From NCBI GenBank assembly GCA_949450265.1, contig CASTMW010000095.1:1-5530 (forward strand): 5,530 bases of DNA, written 5' to 3'. A program made the position numbers and the translations under genes. Below the pieces are notes generated by a model. It did not search any database, had not been told where the DNA came from, and saw nothing but the letters and a program-made list of their open reading frames with translations. Numbering within the stretch: position 1 is the stretch's first letter; every line of letters starts with the position of its first letter. Shown here piece by piece: positions 5,449-5,530 of the stretch. The stretch is from an uncultured Eggerthellaceae bacterium. GTDB lineage: Bacteria; Actinomycetota; Coriobacteriia; Coriobacteriales; Eggerthellaceae.

Positions 5449-5530
5449 GGATCGTCAGCCCATCGTCTGCGTCGTCGGCCCCACCGCCTGCGGCAAAAGC
5501 GGCCTGGGGGTCACCCTGGCAAAAAAATAC
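5441..5530 (+). CDS. miaA: tRNA dimethylallyltransferase MiaA, N-terminal part (cut by window end)
   Basis: MiaA transfers the dimethylallyl group from dimethylallyl pyrophosphate to N6 of A37 in tRNAs that read UNN codons, giving i6A, the substrate of MiaB. The 30 visible codons include the P-loop GPTACGKS (residues 13-20) after a hydrophobic strand (PIVCVVG) and followed by GLGVTLAKKY, which fits the MiaA N-terminus (usually GPTASGKS, then helix). ATG 5441 overlaps the end of miaB by 8 bases (shared ATGGCTGA), so translation is probably coupled. A weak GGAA (5428-5431) lies 9 bases upstream. The P-loop alone occurs in many NTPases, but the GPTA-GKS form and the overlap with miaB make the call strong. 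Codons 28-29 sit in a run of seven A (5521-5527), which is unusual in this GC-rich context. Confidence 0.9.
   Translation, partial: MAEDRQPIVCVVGPTACGKSGLGVTLAKKY

Overview
The window is a compact run of core bacterial genes, all on the + strand, in fairly GC-rich DNA. The order is recA (3' end), recX, rny, an orphan GHKL-type ATP-binding protein, spoVS, miaB and miaA (5' end). The protein sequences, the GTG/TTG start codons and the recA-recX-rny-ATPase-spoVS-miaB-miaA order suggest a Gram-positive, high-GC anaerobe of the Coriobacteriia (Eggerthella/Slackia-like). This placement rests on recall and inference, not on a search.

Layout. 1-306 is the RecA C-terminus. It is followed after one base by recX (308-802), which encodes the RecA modulator. 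803-968 is the first real gap. It holds several short palindromes, a terminator-like stem-loop (895-914) and a second stem-loop (933-952) that almost touches the rny ribosome binding site. rny (969-2531) encodes a full-length membrane-anchored RNase Y. Its last 17 bases overlap the TTG start of a 367-residue soluble protein with a GHKL ATPase domain (2515-3618). 3619-3741 is the second gap. It carries a recognisable sigma-70-type promoter (3631-3659) and a nested inverted repeat (3660-3699) just downstream of its -10 element, followed by spoVS (3742-4071). miaB (4090-5448) starts 18 bases after spoVS, and miaA (from 5441) overlaps the miaB stop by 8 bases.

How the genes work together. RecA and RecX form a recombination/SOS pair. 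RNase Y sets mRNA decay. MiaA and MiaB act in sequence on A37 of tRNAs that read UNN codons (i6A, then ms2i6A). SpoVS is a small Alba-like regulator known from sporulation but also present in non-spore-formers. The recA-rny-x-spoVS-miaB order resembles Bacillus subtilis, where x is the phosphodiesterase gene ymdB. Here that slot holds the GHKL protein, which also has a segment resembling a helix-turn-helix. This protein and the dyad at the spoVS promoter are the least explained items in the window. I see no mobile element, CRISPR array, tRNA or rRNA.
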